Assembly (NCBI GenBank): GCA_002731295.1
Contig: PCBE01000015.1
Location: 24,865-37,677, forward strand
Source: Acidiferrobacteraceae bacterium
GTDB lineage: Bacteria > Pseudomonadota > Gammaproteobacteria > Arenicellales > UBA868
Reading direction: 5' to 3'
DNA: 12,813 bases
Every line of letters starts with the position of its first letter. The first letter of the stretch is position 1. The notes beneath the pieces are model-generated. The model had not been told where the DNA came from, did not search any database, and saw nothing but the letters and a program-made list of their open reading frames with translations. Shown in pieces: positions 1 through 6,794 of the stretch. Position numbers and translations under genes: made by a program.

Positions 1-53
1 CCAATCCCAGAGGTTCCACCCAACACAATTGCCGTTTTCCCTGTCACGTCCAT
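1..53 (-). CDS. Short-chain dehydrogenase/reductase, N-terminal fragment (runs off left edge)
   Basis: Only the first 17 codons plus two bases of the next are in the window. They read M-D-V-T-G-K-T-A-I-V-L-G-G-T-S-G-I-(G). The G-G-T-S-G-I pattern straight after a short beta strand is the start of the TGxxxGxG nucleotide-binding motif of classical NAD(P)-dependent short-chain dehydrogenases. The ATG is preceded by a G-rich stretch (positions 58-63 on the plus strand, read as GGGGGG on the minus strand) at a spacing suited to a ribosome-binding site, which supports this start. The gene lies about 137 bp downstream of the E1-type gene on the same strand and may share its transcript. Substrate cannot be inferred. 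SDRs of the 3-hydroxyacyl-CoA dehydrogenase type 2 class often begin this way and would suit the surrounding CoA metabolism, but this is a guess. Confidence 0.8.
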   Translation of the reverse strand, partial: MDVTGKTAIVLGGTSGI

Positions 54-190
54 TTTTACCCCCCATTGTTATTTACCAGACAATCAGAACAATCCTTCCG
101 CCGTGTCGATGATTGGTTCCAAAATATCATTGACCCGCTCACAGGATCAACCTACCGTATTGTCGAAATCCCAGCAACACACCGTGCGTA
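54..190. other. Intergenic leader between the E1-type gene and the SDR gene; no gene supported
   Basis: This 137-bp stretch separates two genes read leftwards. It holds the G-rich ribosome-binding site of the SDR gene next to its start. I see no hairpin followed by a T-run on the minus strand, so read-through from the E1-type gene into the SDR gene is plausible. Short open frames exist on both strands, but none has a credible start with a Shine-Dalgarno sequence. Confidence 0.4.
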
Positions 191-2599
191 TTACGAGCTC
201 CGACAAGCCGAAAGAATCGATTTTGCATCGAGCTGGTAAGCCTGGTAAAGCTCGGTGAGCGTACCCGATTCTCCATATCGATCGACCCCCAGCCCGTACA
301 CACGGTGCCCTGCCACAGCCCCTAACCAGGTCAGTACCGATGGATGTCCGTCCGTAACCGTCACGATGCGGACATTCGAGTCAATCGCACCAAGAAGTTT
401 TTCGATCTGTGCAGAACACTTTTCTAATCCGCGGTACCGTATCCGCTGTGCTTCCATCCAGCCGCGATGAAGACGATCAGCCGAAGTAATGGCAAGCACC
501 GCAGTCGAGTCAGGAGAGCCATGGTTGAGTTCGTCACAACTCTCGATCACCTGGGGCGCAACTGCGCCGATATATGCTATCACAACAGAACAGGAAGATT
601 GCGGAGGTACCAACCAGTATCCGCCATCTATAATCTCAGCCGTTAGCGTATCGTCAATCTCTCGATCGAGCTGCTCTATGCGACGTGTCGTAAGGCGCAA
701 GTAGACAGATCCACCGCGTCGATCACCGAGCAAATCAGCGCCTATAGCAATATCTTGGCCCTCCGTCTCCTCATGTTGTAGATACGAAAACGCAAAACTC
801 ATGATCGCTGAAAGTTCATCGGTAAACGCTGGCTCGAATGATGCCAAGCCCGGCTTGCTCATTCCGATCAGAGGCGTCCCAATAGACTGATGAGCACCGC
901 CTTCTGGCGCCAATGAGATACCTGAAGGTGTAGCGACCAGCAAAAAACGTGCATCCTGGTAACAAGCATAATTCAATGCATCCAGGCCCCTTTCGACAAA
1001 CGGATCGTAGATTGTGCCCACGGGTAACAGGCGTTCTCCGAAGATCGAATGAGAAAGGCCCGCCGCCGCCAAGAGCAGAAAAAGGTTGTTTTCAGCAATG
1101 CCCAGTTCAATATGCTGTCCAGTTGGCGATGCTCGCCACCTATGCATCGTTTGTAGCTCCTCAACGGTAAACATGTCTGTCTGGCCATTGACATGGAACA
1201 GTCCACGCTGGTTTACCCAGCCACTTAGATTTGTTGACACAGTCACGTCGGGCGATACAGTAATGATCCTTTGAGCGAGTTCAGTATCCTGCCTGGCTAA
1301 ACTCGCCAGTACTCGACCAAATGCTTCCTGGGTTGACATTTGATGCCCGTCCGGTTTTGGAAAAGGATAAGGCACCGCGACCACAGGTGAATTTTTTCGC
1401 CTCTGGCTCGCTGTACAAAAAGGTGCGCTGTGTAAGAACGAACGCAATTCCGACTCTGGCACACCTGTGCCCGCTGACGGCAACCACTCCTCTCCATCAC
1501 TGATATTATGTTCAGACTTCAGTCGTTGGATCTGCTCAGACGTCAACATTCCGGCGTGATTGTCTTTGTGGCCAGCCAGCGGCAGTCCAAACCCTTTAAT
1601 GGTATAGGCGAAAAAACAGGTGGGCTTGTCATCGCCTATGCTTTCAAATGCCTCCAGCATGCTTTCGATACAGTGCCCACCAAGGTTAGTCATCAAGGCA
1701 TTCAGTGCACGGTCGTCATACCGTGCCAATAATTCCGACACGCTGGAACGGGATCCCATATCCGCCTGGAGCGCTTCACGCCAAGCTTCACCGCCTTTGT
1801 ACACCAAGGCGGAGTATTTTGAATTAGGGCAGGAGTCTATCCATTGCCGTAAAGCATCCCCACCGGGTTGCTCAAATGCTTTGTGTAGGAGTTTTCCATA
1901 CTTGATCGTTACCACCTCCCATCCCATACTCACAAACAACCGGTGGAAACGTGTTAACAAGCGATCTGAAATGATCGCATCCAGACTCTGACGGTTATAG
2001 TCGACGATCCACCACAGATCCCGCACACTGTGCTTCCAACCTTCAAGCAACGCTTCATAGATGTTGCCCTCATCAAGTTCAGCATCGCCCAACACACAAA
2101 CCATTCTGCTCCTGGAGCTTCGCCATGAATGCGCCTCAAGGTAGTCCTGAATGAGCGCAGCGAAACTTGTCATCGCCACACCCAGTCCAACCGAGCCCGT
2201 CGAAAAGTCCACGTCATCGATATCTTTTGTGCGTGATGGGTAGGACTGCGCGCCCCCAAGCGCCCTGAACTTGGAAAGATGATCTTTATCCTGTTTTCCA
2301 AACAGATACTGAATGGCATGAAAAACAGGACTACCGTGGGGCTTAACTGCGACGCGATCTTCTGGCTTCAAGACTGCAAAGTAAAGAGCAGTCATGATCG
2401 TCACCATGGATGCACAGGACGCCTGATGGCCGCCTACCTTTAGTTCGCCATCGCCCTCCCGAATATGATTCGCATGGTGAATCATCCAGGTGGACAACCA
2501 CAGCACCTTTTTCTCGAGGATCTTGAGAAAATGCAGTTGGTTCGGCGTGTTGCCAGTTGGAGGTGGTTCGTCGTCCGGGTCGAAAGAGATCACTTGCAT
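191..2599 (-). CDS. Thiamine-diphosphate-dependent 2-oxoacid dehydrogenase E1 component, homodimeric (AceE/MdeB-like)
   Basis: This 802-residue protein has the three-part layout of homodimeric pyruvate dehydrogenase E1 and transketolases. An N-terminal TPP domain (about 30-370) holds G-G-H (56-58), P-H-G-S-P (87-91) and the TPP/Mg motif G-D-A-E-L-D-E (171-177) with Asn202. A pyrimidine domain (about 425-610) holds G-I-A-E-N-N (500-505), whose Glu503 is the likely cofactor-activating residue. A C-terminal domain follows (about 665-800). The predicted reaction is decarboxylation of a short 2-oxoacid, then acyl transfer to a lipoyl E2. E. coli AceE is 887 residues, so this one is shorter, and the usual G-D-G is G-D-A here. 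No E2 or E3 gene is visible. A stand-alone E1 divergent from an Lrp-type regulator resembles mdeB/mdeR of Pseudomonas putida, suggesting 2-oxobutyrate or a related oxoacid; this is inference. Start: ATG at 2599 is preferred; an in-frame TTG at 2608 is possible, and neither has a clear Shine-Dalgarno sequence. Confidence 0.85.
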   Translation of the reverse strand: MQVISFDPDDEPPPTGNTPNQLHFLKILEKKVLWLSTWMIHHANHIREGDGELKVGGHQASCASMVTIMTALYFAVLKPEDRVAVKPHGSPVFHAIQYLFGKQDKDHLSKFRALGGAQSYPSRTKDIDDVDFSTGSVGLGVAMTSFAALIQDYLEAHSWRSSRSRMVCVLGDAELDEGNIYEALLEGWKHSVRDLWWIVDYNRQSLDAIISDRLLTRFHRLFVSMGWEVVTIKYGKLLHKAFEQPGGDALRQWIDSCPNSKYSALVYKGGEAWREALQADMGSRSSVSELLARYDDRALNALMTNLGGHCIESMLEAFESIGDDKPTCFFAYTIKGFGLPLAGHKDNHAGMLTSEQIQRLKSEHNISDGEEWLPSAGTGVPESELRSFLHSAPFCTASQRRKNSPVVAVPYPFPKPDGHQMSTQEAFGRVLASLARQDTELAQRIITVSPDVTVSTNLSGWVNQRGLFHVNGQTDMFTVEELQTMHRWRASPTGQHIELGIAENNLFLLLAAAGLSHSIFGERLLPVGTIYDPFVERGLDALNYACYQDARFLLVATPSGISLAPEGGAHQSIGTPLIGMSKPGLASFEPAFTDELSAIMSFAFSYLQHEETEGQDIAIGADLLGDRRGGSVYLRLTTRRIEQLDREIDDTLTAEIIDGGYWLVPPQSSCSVVIAYIGAVAPQVIESCDELNHGSPDSTAVLAITSADRLHRGWMEAQRIRYRGLEKCSAQIEKLLGAIDSNVRIVTVTDGHPSVLTWLGAVAGHRVYGLGVDRYGESGTLTELYQAYQLDAKSILSACRSS

Positions 2600-2644
2600 G
2601 TGGATCAAACAGGATGCTGGGGTATCGGGTCAATATATTGCTTT

Positions 2645-2665
2645 TAATTAGAATTTATCTACTTA
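2645..2665. promoter_or_regulatory. 21-bp dyad, candidate operator for the Lrp-family regulator
   Basis: Arms TAATTAGA (2645-2652) and TCTACTTA (2658-2665) are inverted copies with 7 of 8 pairs matching around a 5-bp AT-only centre. The core TAG-N7-CTA resembles the YAG...CTR half-site pattern known for Lrp-family proteins, though with a spacer of 7 rather than 9. It lies between the divergent E1-type and Lrp-type genes, just upstream of a candidate -10 element, where bound protein would affect the regulator's own promoter. The dyad is directly visible; its role as an operator is inference. Confidence 0.4.
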
Positions 2666-2671
2666 TTTTCC

Positions 2672-2680
2672 TGCTATATT
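2672..2680 (+). promoter_or_regulatory. Candidate extended -10 promoter of the Lrp-family regulator gene
   Basis: The bases TGCTATATT form an extended -10 element (TG, one base, then TATATT, matching five of six consensus bases). No good -35 hexamer lies 16-18 bp upstream, which is usual for extended -10 promoters. The implied transcript would start near 2687 and give a leader of about 42 nt before the ATG at 2729. The dyad at 2645-2665 covers the expected -35 zone, as in an autoregulated promoter. Confidence 0.35.
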
Positions 2681-2695
2681 TGGACTTTAAGCATT

Positions 2696-2704
2696 TTTAT
2701 ATCA
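2696..2704 (-). promoter_or_regulatory. Weak candidate -10 promoter for the E1-type gene
   Basis: On the minus strand these bases read TGATATAAA, which fits an extended -10 (TG, one base, TATAAA). No convincing -35 is visible. If used, transcription would start near 2689 and give a leader of about 90 nt, so the two divergent transcripts would begin within a few bases of each other and the promoters would compete. The region is so AT-rich that such matches arise readily by chance. Confidence 0.2.
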
Positions 2705-2728
2705 AATTTATTCGAACAGAGAAATAAT

Positions 2729-3199
2729 ATGCCTTATAGCTTCGACAGCACGGATCGCCGGATTCTTCAGGTCATTCAGGAGAATGCACGAATTTCGAAT
2801 ACCGAACTGGCGGATCGTATTGGGCTTTCCCCGTCACCCTGCTGGCGACGGGTGCGTACGCTCGAGGATAATGGCGTCATTGAACGGTACGTGACCCTGG
2901 TCAATGCGAAAGCTGTTGGTCTGCCGATCACTGTATTTGCGACTGTCGCTCTCGAAAAACAGGTCGAGCCCGCATTAGAGTCATTCGAGAAGGCGGTGAT
3001 GGAACGACCTGAAGTTATGGAGTGCAATCTCATGACCGGCGAGTTCGACTATCTGCTTCGAGTAGTAGTACCCGACCTTGTTGCTTACGAACGCTTCCTG
3101 ATGGATCATTTAACACGTATTAAAGGAATCGCCAGTATCAAGTCGAGTTTTTCACTCAAACAGGTCAGCTATAAGACAGCGCTGCCACTACCCAGTTGA
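2729..3199 (+). CDS. Lrp/AsnC-family transcriptional regulator
   Basis: This 156-residue protein has the usual length and layout of the Lrp/AsnC family. Residues 5-50 form the winged helix-turn-helix: the opening F-D-S-T-D-R-R-I-L is typical, and the recognition helix [11 protein letters not shown] falls at 33-43. Residues about 66-146 form the RAM ligand-binding and oligomerisation domain, including [10 protein letters not shown] (104-113) and the late I-K-S-S-F-S-L-K segment. Such proteins bind DNA as dimers to octamers and usually sense an amino acid or a small metabolite. A weak AGAGA ribosome-binding site precedes the ATG. It is divergent from the E1-type gene and 46 bp upstream of the thiolase-like gene on the same strand, so it may control both directions and itself. 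Its position resembles mdeR, or bkdR for branched-chain oxoacid dehydrogenase; the effector is unknown. Confidence 0.93.
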   Translation: MPYSFDSTDRRILQVIQENARISNTELADRIGLSPSPCWRRVRTLEDNGVIERYVTLVNAKAVGLPITVFATVALEKQVEPALESFEKAVMERPEVMECNLMTGEFDYLLRVVVPDLVAYERFLMDHLTRIKGIASIKSSFSLKQVSYKTALPLPS

Positions 3200-3245
3200 T
3201 CCGAATCAATCTGAACACTTCCCCCGAACATAAGGCGATTCAACT

Positions 3246-4751
3246 GTGAAACTACGAGAGCCTGTAATTGTCGGTGTTGCACAGGTTTCACAACGAGAAG
3301 ATGACCCTTTAGCAGCCCGATCACCGCTGGATCTCATGGTCGATGCTGTATCCCAGGCAGCGCTAGATAGCGGCAATCCTGAGATTCTAAAATCCACAAA
3401 CTCTATCCGGGTGGTCCGGGGTATGTGGGGCTACCAGAACCCAGCGCAGTCCATAGCCGAGAAGCTCCACTTAACACAGATCGAAACCGGACTTACATCA
3501 CTCGGCGGCAACTATGTGCAGACACTGGCAAATCAAAGCTTTCTGGATATCCAATCGGGACACTCGGATATCATTGTGCTCACCGGAGCTGAATGTGGAC
3601 GGACGCAATCACGTGCACGATCGGCCGGCTTGACCCTCGACTGGAACCCTGTTTCTGCTACCCCCGGACAAGACCCAATCGGTAGAGCTCAGGGGATCAC
3701 GCAACCCGATGTATTTATTGGCAGCCAACGCAATACCCGTCACCAGGCTGAACTTCAACGCGGGATTCGACACCCCATCCAGTACTATCCTCTGTTTGAA
3801 ATTGCTTTACGGTCTGCTTCAGGCGAAACGGTGTCGAACCACTTCGAAAGAATCGCCAGACTTTGGTCCGGTTTCAGCACCGTAGCAAAAAACAACCCAG
3901 ACGCCTGGATTCAACGTGAGTATTCAGCACAAGAGATCGCCACTGTTACTCAATTTAATCGGCCGGTATCACTGCCCTACCCCAAGTTGATGAATTCAAA
4001 CAACAGCGTTGATCAGGGTGCCGCCCTCATCGTGACATCGTCAACGAAAGCTAAACAACTCGGTATTCCTCGCGACCGATGGATCTACCCGCATGCCTCG
4101 ACGGAAGCCTGGGATCACCTTCATGTGTCTGAACGAGATAACCTGTATTCGTCGCCGGCCATCCGCCTTGCAGCTGCGCGACTACTTGAATTGACCAACC
4201 TCGATTCGAGAAGTTTCGACTATGTCGACCTTTACAGTTGCTTTCCATCCGCAGTCCAAATCGCTGCAAACGAAATTGGCCTGTCCCTGAACCAGCCACT
4301 AACCGTAACCGGCGGCCTGACATTTGCCGGCGGTCCTTGGAACAATTATGTCATGCACGCAATCGCACGTACCGCTATTCTGCTGCGATCAAATCCCGCC
4401 GCGCTTGCCTTGGTTACAGCCAATGGCGGATTGCTGACCAAACACGCGTTGTGTATCTATTCCGGCACGCCACCCCAACAACCATTCGCCTGGGCCAGCC
4501 TCCAAAAAGATGTAGACAACCTGTACCGACGCCCTGTCAAAGCCAGTCACGAAGGGGAAGCAGCGATAGAGACCTACACCGTCATGTATGAAAACCAGGC
4601 GCCAAGCGTCGCATATGCTGCGTGCCTTCTGGACGACGGACAGAGAACGTGGGCAAATATCCTGGATCCAGACATCATTGCCAGTATGATCACAGAGGAA
4701 TTTTGTGGCCGCTCTGGGAAAATAGATGCCAATGGCCACTTTATCCCATAG
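3246..4751 (+). CDS. Thiolase-like protein type 1 (TLP1) with extra C-terminal domain and degenerate active site
   Basis: This 501-residue protein carries the thiolase fold, followed from about residue 405 by the additional C-terminal domain of type 1 thiolase-like proteins. It is often labelled acetyl-CoA acetyltransferase, but the catalytic motifs are altered. The nucleophile-cysteine region reads G-G-N-Y-V-Q-T-L-A-N-Q (87-97) with no cysteine. The HDCF-type motif reads Y-S-C-F (330-333). The GHP motif is G-G-P (362-364). The CxG region reads T-A-N-G-G (391-395). Ordinary thiolysis therefore looks unlikely; CoA-ester binding or a non-thiolase reaction is more plausible. The GTG start at 3246 is supported by AAGGCG at 3232-3237, 8 bp upstream. 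It is the first enzyme gene after the Lrp-type regulator, and only 15 bp separate it from the next gene, so co-transcription is likely. Confidence 0.85.
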   Translation: MKLREPVIVGVAQVSQREDDPLAARSPLDLMVDAVSQAALDSGNPEILKSTNSIRVVRGMWGYQNPAQSIAEKLHLTQIETGLTSLGGNYVQTLANQSFLDIQSGHSDIIVLTGAECGRTQSRARSAGLTLDWNPVSATPGQDPIGRAQGITQPDVFIGSQRNTRHQAELQRGIRHPIQYYPLFEIALRSASGETVSNHFERIARLWSGFSTVAKNNPDAWIQREYSAQEIATVTQFNRPVSLPYPKLMNSNNSVDQGAALIVTSSTKAKQLGIPRDRWIYPHASTEAWDHLHVSERDNLYSSPAIRLAAARLLELTNLDSRSFDYVDLYSCFPSAVQIAANEIGLSLNQPLTVTGGLTFAGGPWNNYVMHAIARTAILLRSNPAALALVTANGGLLTKHALCIYSGTPPQQPFAWASLQKDVDNLYRRPVKASHEGEAAIETYTVMYENQAPSVAYAACLLDDGQRTWANILDPDIIASMITEEFCGRSGKIDANGHFIP

Positions 4752-4766
4752 AGCTAACTTAGTATT

Positions 4767-5744
4767 GTGACCGCTTGTGTAACTCATATTCCCTGTGACC
4801 AGGTCACTTATCTAGGCCAGGGGCTCGTACGGCCCGAATGTGTTCTAGCGACCCGCAAAGGCGACATCTATGCCAGCCACGGTGAGGGCGGCATCACACA
4901 TATAACTCCCACGGATGACGTTACAATCTATTTCGCCAACAACAGTGAGAAGCCCGCTGATTTTTTGCCGAATGGCTTCTCTCTCCGGCCAGATGGCTCT
5001 TTTCTTGTCGCTAACCTCGGTCAGTCGGGTGGTGTCTACGTGCTTGAGCGAGACGGTTCATTGCAACTCTTAATCAATGAAATCGACGGGTTGGCACTAC
5101 CGGCAACCAATTTTGCTAATCTCGATCGAGAGGGTCGGATCTGGATCTCTGTAAGCACAACTGCAATTGACCGAGAAAAATCGTTTAACAAATCTATAGC
5201 AGACGGATTTATCGCGCTCGTTGACCACTCAGGCGCTCGAATTGTCGCGGATGGAATCGGCTTCACTAATGAAAACAAGGTTGATCCCTCCGGCCACTGG
5301 TTGTACGTCCATGAAACAATGGGTCGATCGTTGTTGCGATTCCCGATACGAGCAAATGGTGACCTCGGCCCACGTGAAACGGTTACCGACTACGGTTCGG
5401 GAGTTTATCCCGACGGGTTTGAGTTCGACAGTGAAGGTGGTGTCTGGTGTACCAGTGTACTTAGCAATCGAATTATTCGGTTGGATCCAGATGGTGTTCA
5501 GCAGATAATCATCGATGCCGGTAACCCTGATCTAGTCGAGCGTGCCGAGTTAGCCTATCGGACTAATACGTTTTCCCGTTCATTGATCAACGAGGGTCTG
5601 CATAGCCCACTTGGAAACTGCGCTAGCTTGTGTTTTGGCGGCAACGACCTTAAGACCGTATACATCGGCAGCCTTCATCTGGACAAAATAGCCTGTTTTC
5701 GTTCACCCGTGGCGGGAACACCCCCGTCCCACTGGCTGTTCTAG
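4767..5744 (+). CDS. SMP-30/gluconolactonase family hydrolase (probable lactonase)
   Basis: This 325-residue protein spans the six-bladed beta-propeller of the SMP-30/gluconolactonase/LRE family. Residues matching the family's metal and substrate ligands are visible: Glu24 in R-P-E-C, Asn115 in A-T-N-F-A-N, Asn168 in F-T-N-E-N and Asp216 in Y-P-D-G-F-E-F-D. The ending R-S-P-V-A-G-T-P-P-S-H-W fits the family C-terminus, so the TAG stop looks genuine. There is no signal peptide, so it should act in the cytoplasm. Family members use a divalent metal to hydrolyse lactones, and some act as organophosphatases or hydratases. The GTG start lies 15 bp after the thiolase-like gene and has only a weak ribosome-binding site, so translational coupling is possible. 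With a Baeyer-Villiger monooxygenase in the same cluster, opening the resulting lactone is an attractive role, inferred from context only. Confidence 0.87.
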   Translation: MTACVTHIPCDQVTYLGQGLVRPECVLATRKGDIYASHGEGGITHITPTDDVTIYFANNSEKPADFLPNGFSLRPDGSFLVANLGQSGGVYVLERDGSLQLLINEIDGLALPATNFANLDREGRIWISVSTTAIDREKSFNKSIADGFIALVDHSGARIVADGIGFTNENKVDPSGHWLYVHETMGRSLLRFPIRANGDLGPRETVTDYGSGVYPDGFEFDSEGGVWCTSVLSNRIIRLDPDGVQQIIIDAGNPDLVERAELAYRTNTFSRSLINEGLHSPLGNCASLCFGGNDLKTVYIGSLHLDKIACFRSPVAGTPPSHWLF

Positions 5745-5753
5745 ACCCCGTTT

Positions 5754-5837
5754 ATGGCTGAGTATCAAGACACTCCTTGCAGCCCGACAGAACGCATGGT
5801 AGAAATGATTCGCATGAATAATGGAGTATATTTCTAA
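5754..5837 (+). CDS. Possible 27-residue leader ORF overlapping the HMG-CoA lyase start
   Basis: The gap before the lyase gene contains ATG, 26 further codons and TAA, with the TAA sharing its last base with the lyase ATG (TAATG). The peptide begins M-A-E-Y-Q-D-T-P-C and ends R-M-N-N-G-V-Y-F. It is in frame with the preceding SMP-30-type gene and starts three codons after that gene's TAG. No clear Shine-Dalgarno precedes its ATG, although ribosomes finishing the upstream gene could restart there. The lyase's own GGAG site (5823-5826) lies inside this frame. It could be a coupling peptide, a remnant, or chance; I do not recognise the peptide. Confidence 0.3.
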   Translation: MAEYQDTPCSPTERMVEMIRMNNGVYF

Positions 5838-6775
5838 TGACAAGACCGACAAAAGTCGAAGTGACCGAAGTAGGCCCACGTGATGGCTTGCAGGCAGAGC
5901 CCAGGTTTGTCGAGACCGAAATAAAGATCCAACTCGTCAACGATCTGATTGATGCAGGTGTCCCTCGCATAGAGTTCTCGTCCTTTGTTTCACCTCGTGC
6001 AGTTCCCCAACTCGCTGATGTTGCTGAAGTGTTTGAGGGTATCGACAGATCCGGTTCCACTGTACTTGCTGCTCTGGTACCAAACGCTAAAGGTGCAGTG
6101 CGCGCGGTCGATGCGGGTGTTCACGAAATCATCGTTTTCCTGTCCGCCTCAGAAAGTCATAACAAAAAAAATGTCAATCGGTCTGTCGAGGAATCCTTAG
6201 TTGGGTTTGAGGAGGTCGCACGAATCGCAGCTGAGTCGAGTATTCCAGTCCAAGGGGTCATCGCGACCGCGTTTGGGTGCCCTTTTGAAGGCGACGTACC
6301 GATCGAGCAACTTGGACGTATCGCGCAACACTACAGCAAACTCGGATTTAAAGGTATCGGACTAGGGGATACCACCGGTATGGCCACACCACCAATCGTA
6401 AGGCGCGCGGTCAAGTATCTTCAAGATACGCTGCCAGAACTCCCTATTGGACTTCACTTTCACAACACTCGGGGTCTGGGATTGGTCAATGTGATGGCTG
6501 GGCTAGATGAAGGCATAGACCAGTTCGACGCCTCATTTGGTGGAATCGGGGGCTGCCCCTTCGCTCCCAAAGCGACCGGCAATATCTGTACCGAAGATTT
6601 GGTCTACATGCTGCACGAAATGAATATCGATACGGGTGTTAATCTACAAGCGCTGATAACTATCGCCACACAGGTAGAAACAATCGTAGGGCACAATCTG
6701 CCCGGTCAGGTCATGAAAGCCGGACCCCGTCTTGACTTGCACTCGATGACTTCTGTTGCGACCGCACAAGGCTGA
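5837..6775 (+). CDS. mvaB: Hydroxymethylglutaryl-CoA lyase family enzyme
   Basis: This 312-residue TIM-barrel protein carries the main marks of HMG-CoA lyases. These are V-G-P-R-D-G-L-Q (12-19, with Arg15 and Asp16 matching catalytic Arg41/Asp42 of the human enzyme), F-V-S-P-R (50-54), the metal-binding H-F-H (207-209), and the signature G-G-C-P-F-A (238-243) with loop Cys240, followed by T-G-N (247-249). The family splits 3-hydroxy-3-methylglutaryl-CoA into acetoacetate and acetyl-CoA, the last step of leucine and acyclic-terpene breakdown. GGAG at 5823-5826 lies 10 bp before the ATG. The class III CoA-transferase follows after 19 bp. No methylcrotonyl-CoA carboxylase or methylglutaconyl-CoA hydratase gene is present, so the substrate may be a related 3-hydroxy-3-methylacyl-CoA rather than HMG-CoA from leucine. 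The family is secure, the exact substrate less so. Confidence 0.92.
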   Translation: MTRPTKVEVTEVGPRDGLQAEPRFVETEIKIQLVNDLIDAGVPRIEFSSFVSPRAVPQLADVAEVFEGIDRSGSTVLAALVPNAKGAVRAVDAGVHEIIVFLSASESHNKKNVNRSVEESLVGFEEVARIAAESSIPVQGVIATAFGCPFEGDVPIEQLGRIAQHYSKLGFKGIGLGDTTGMATPPIVRRAVKYLQDTLPELPIGLHFHNTRGLGLVNVMAGLDEGIDQFDASFGGIGGCPFAPKATGNICTEDLVYMLHEMNIDTGVNLQALITIATQVETIVGHNLPGQVMKAGPRLDLHSMTSVATAQG

Positions 6776-6794
6776 CCAACCGCAGTGACTCTCT

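Noticed and set aside
3..239. Plus-strand open frame overlapping the end of the E1-type gene, with a protein-like composition
   Set aside because: No ATG start, only an in-frame TTG at 66 without a ribosome-binding site. It runs antisense to the SDR start and to the conserved C-terminus of the E1-type protein.
1620..1991. 123-codon plus-strand open frame
   Set aside because: Fully antisense to conserved E1 sequence, with no recognisable domain.
3196..3209. TTGAT-CCGA-ATCAA inverted repeat at the Lrp-family gene stop as a terminator
   Set aside because: Only 5 bp, AT-rich and without a T-run, so the next gene could well be co-transcribed.
4749..4769. Signs of frameshift or gene break between the thiolase-like and SMP-30-type genes
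   Set aside because: Each protein has a complete family N- or C-terminus at this junction; they are simply adjacent genes.
4389..4787. 132-codon minus-strand open frame
   Set aside because: Antisense shadow of the thiolase-like gene, whose motifs are clear in this stretch.
5742..5837. Programmed read-through of the SMP-30-type TAG into the following 31 sense codons
   Set aside because: The protein already ends with the usual family C-terminus, and no stem-loop or recoding signal is visible after the stop. Kept only as a side remark to the small frame.
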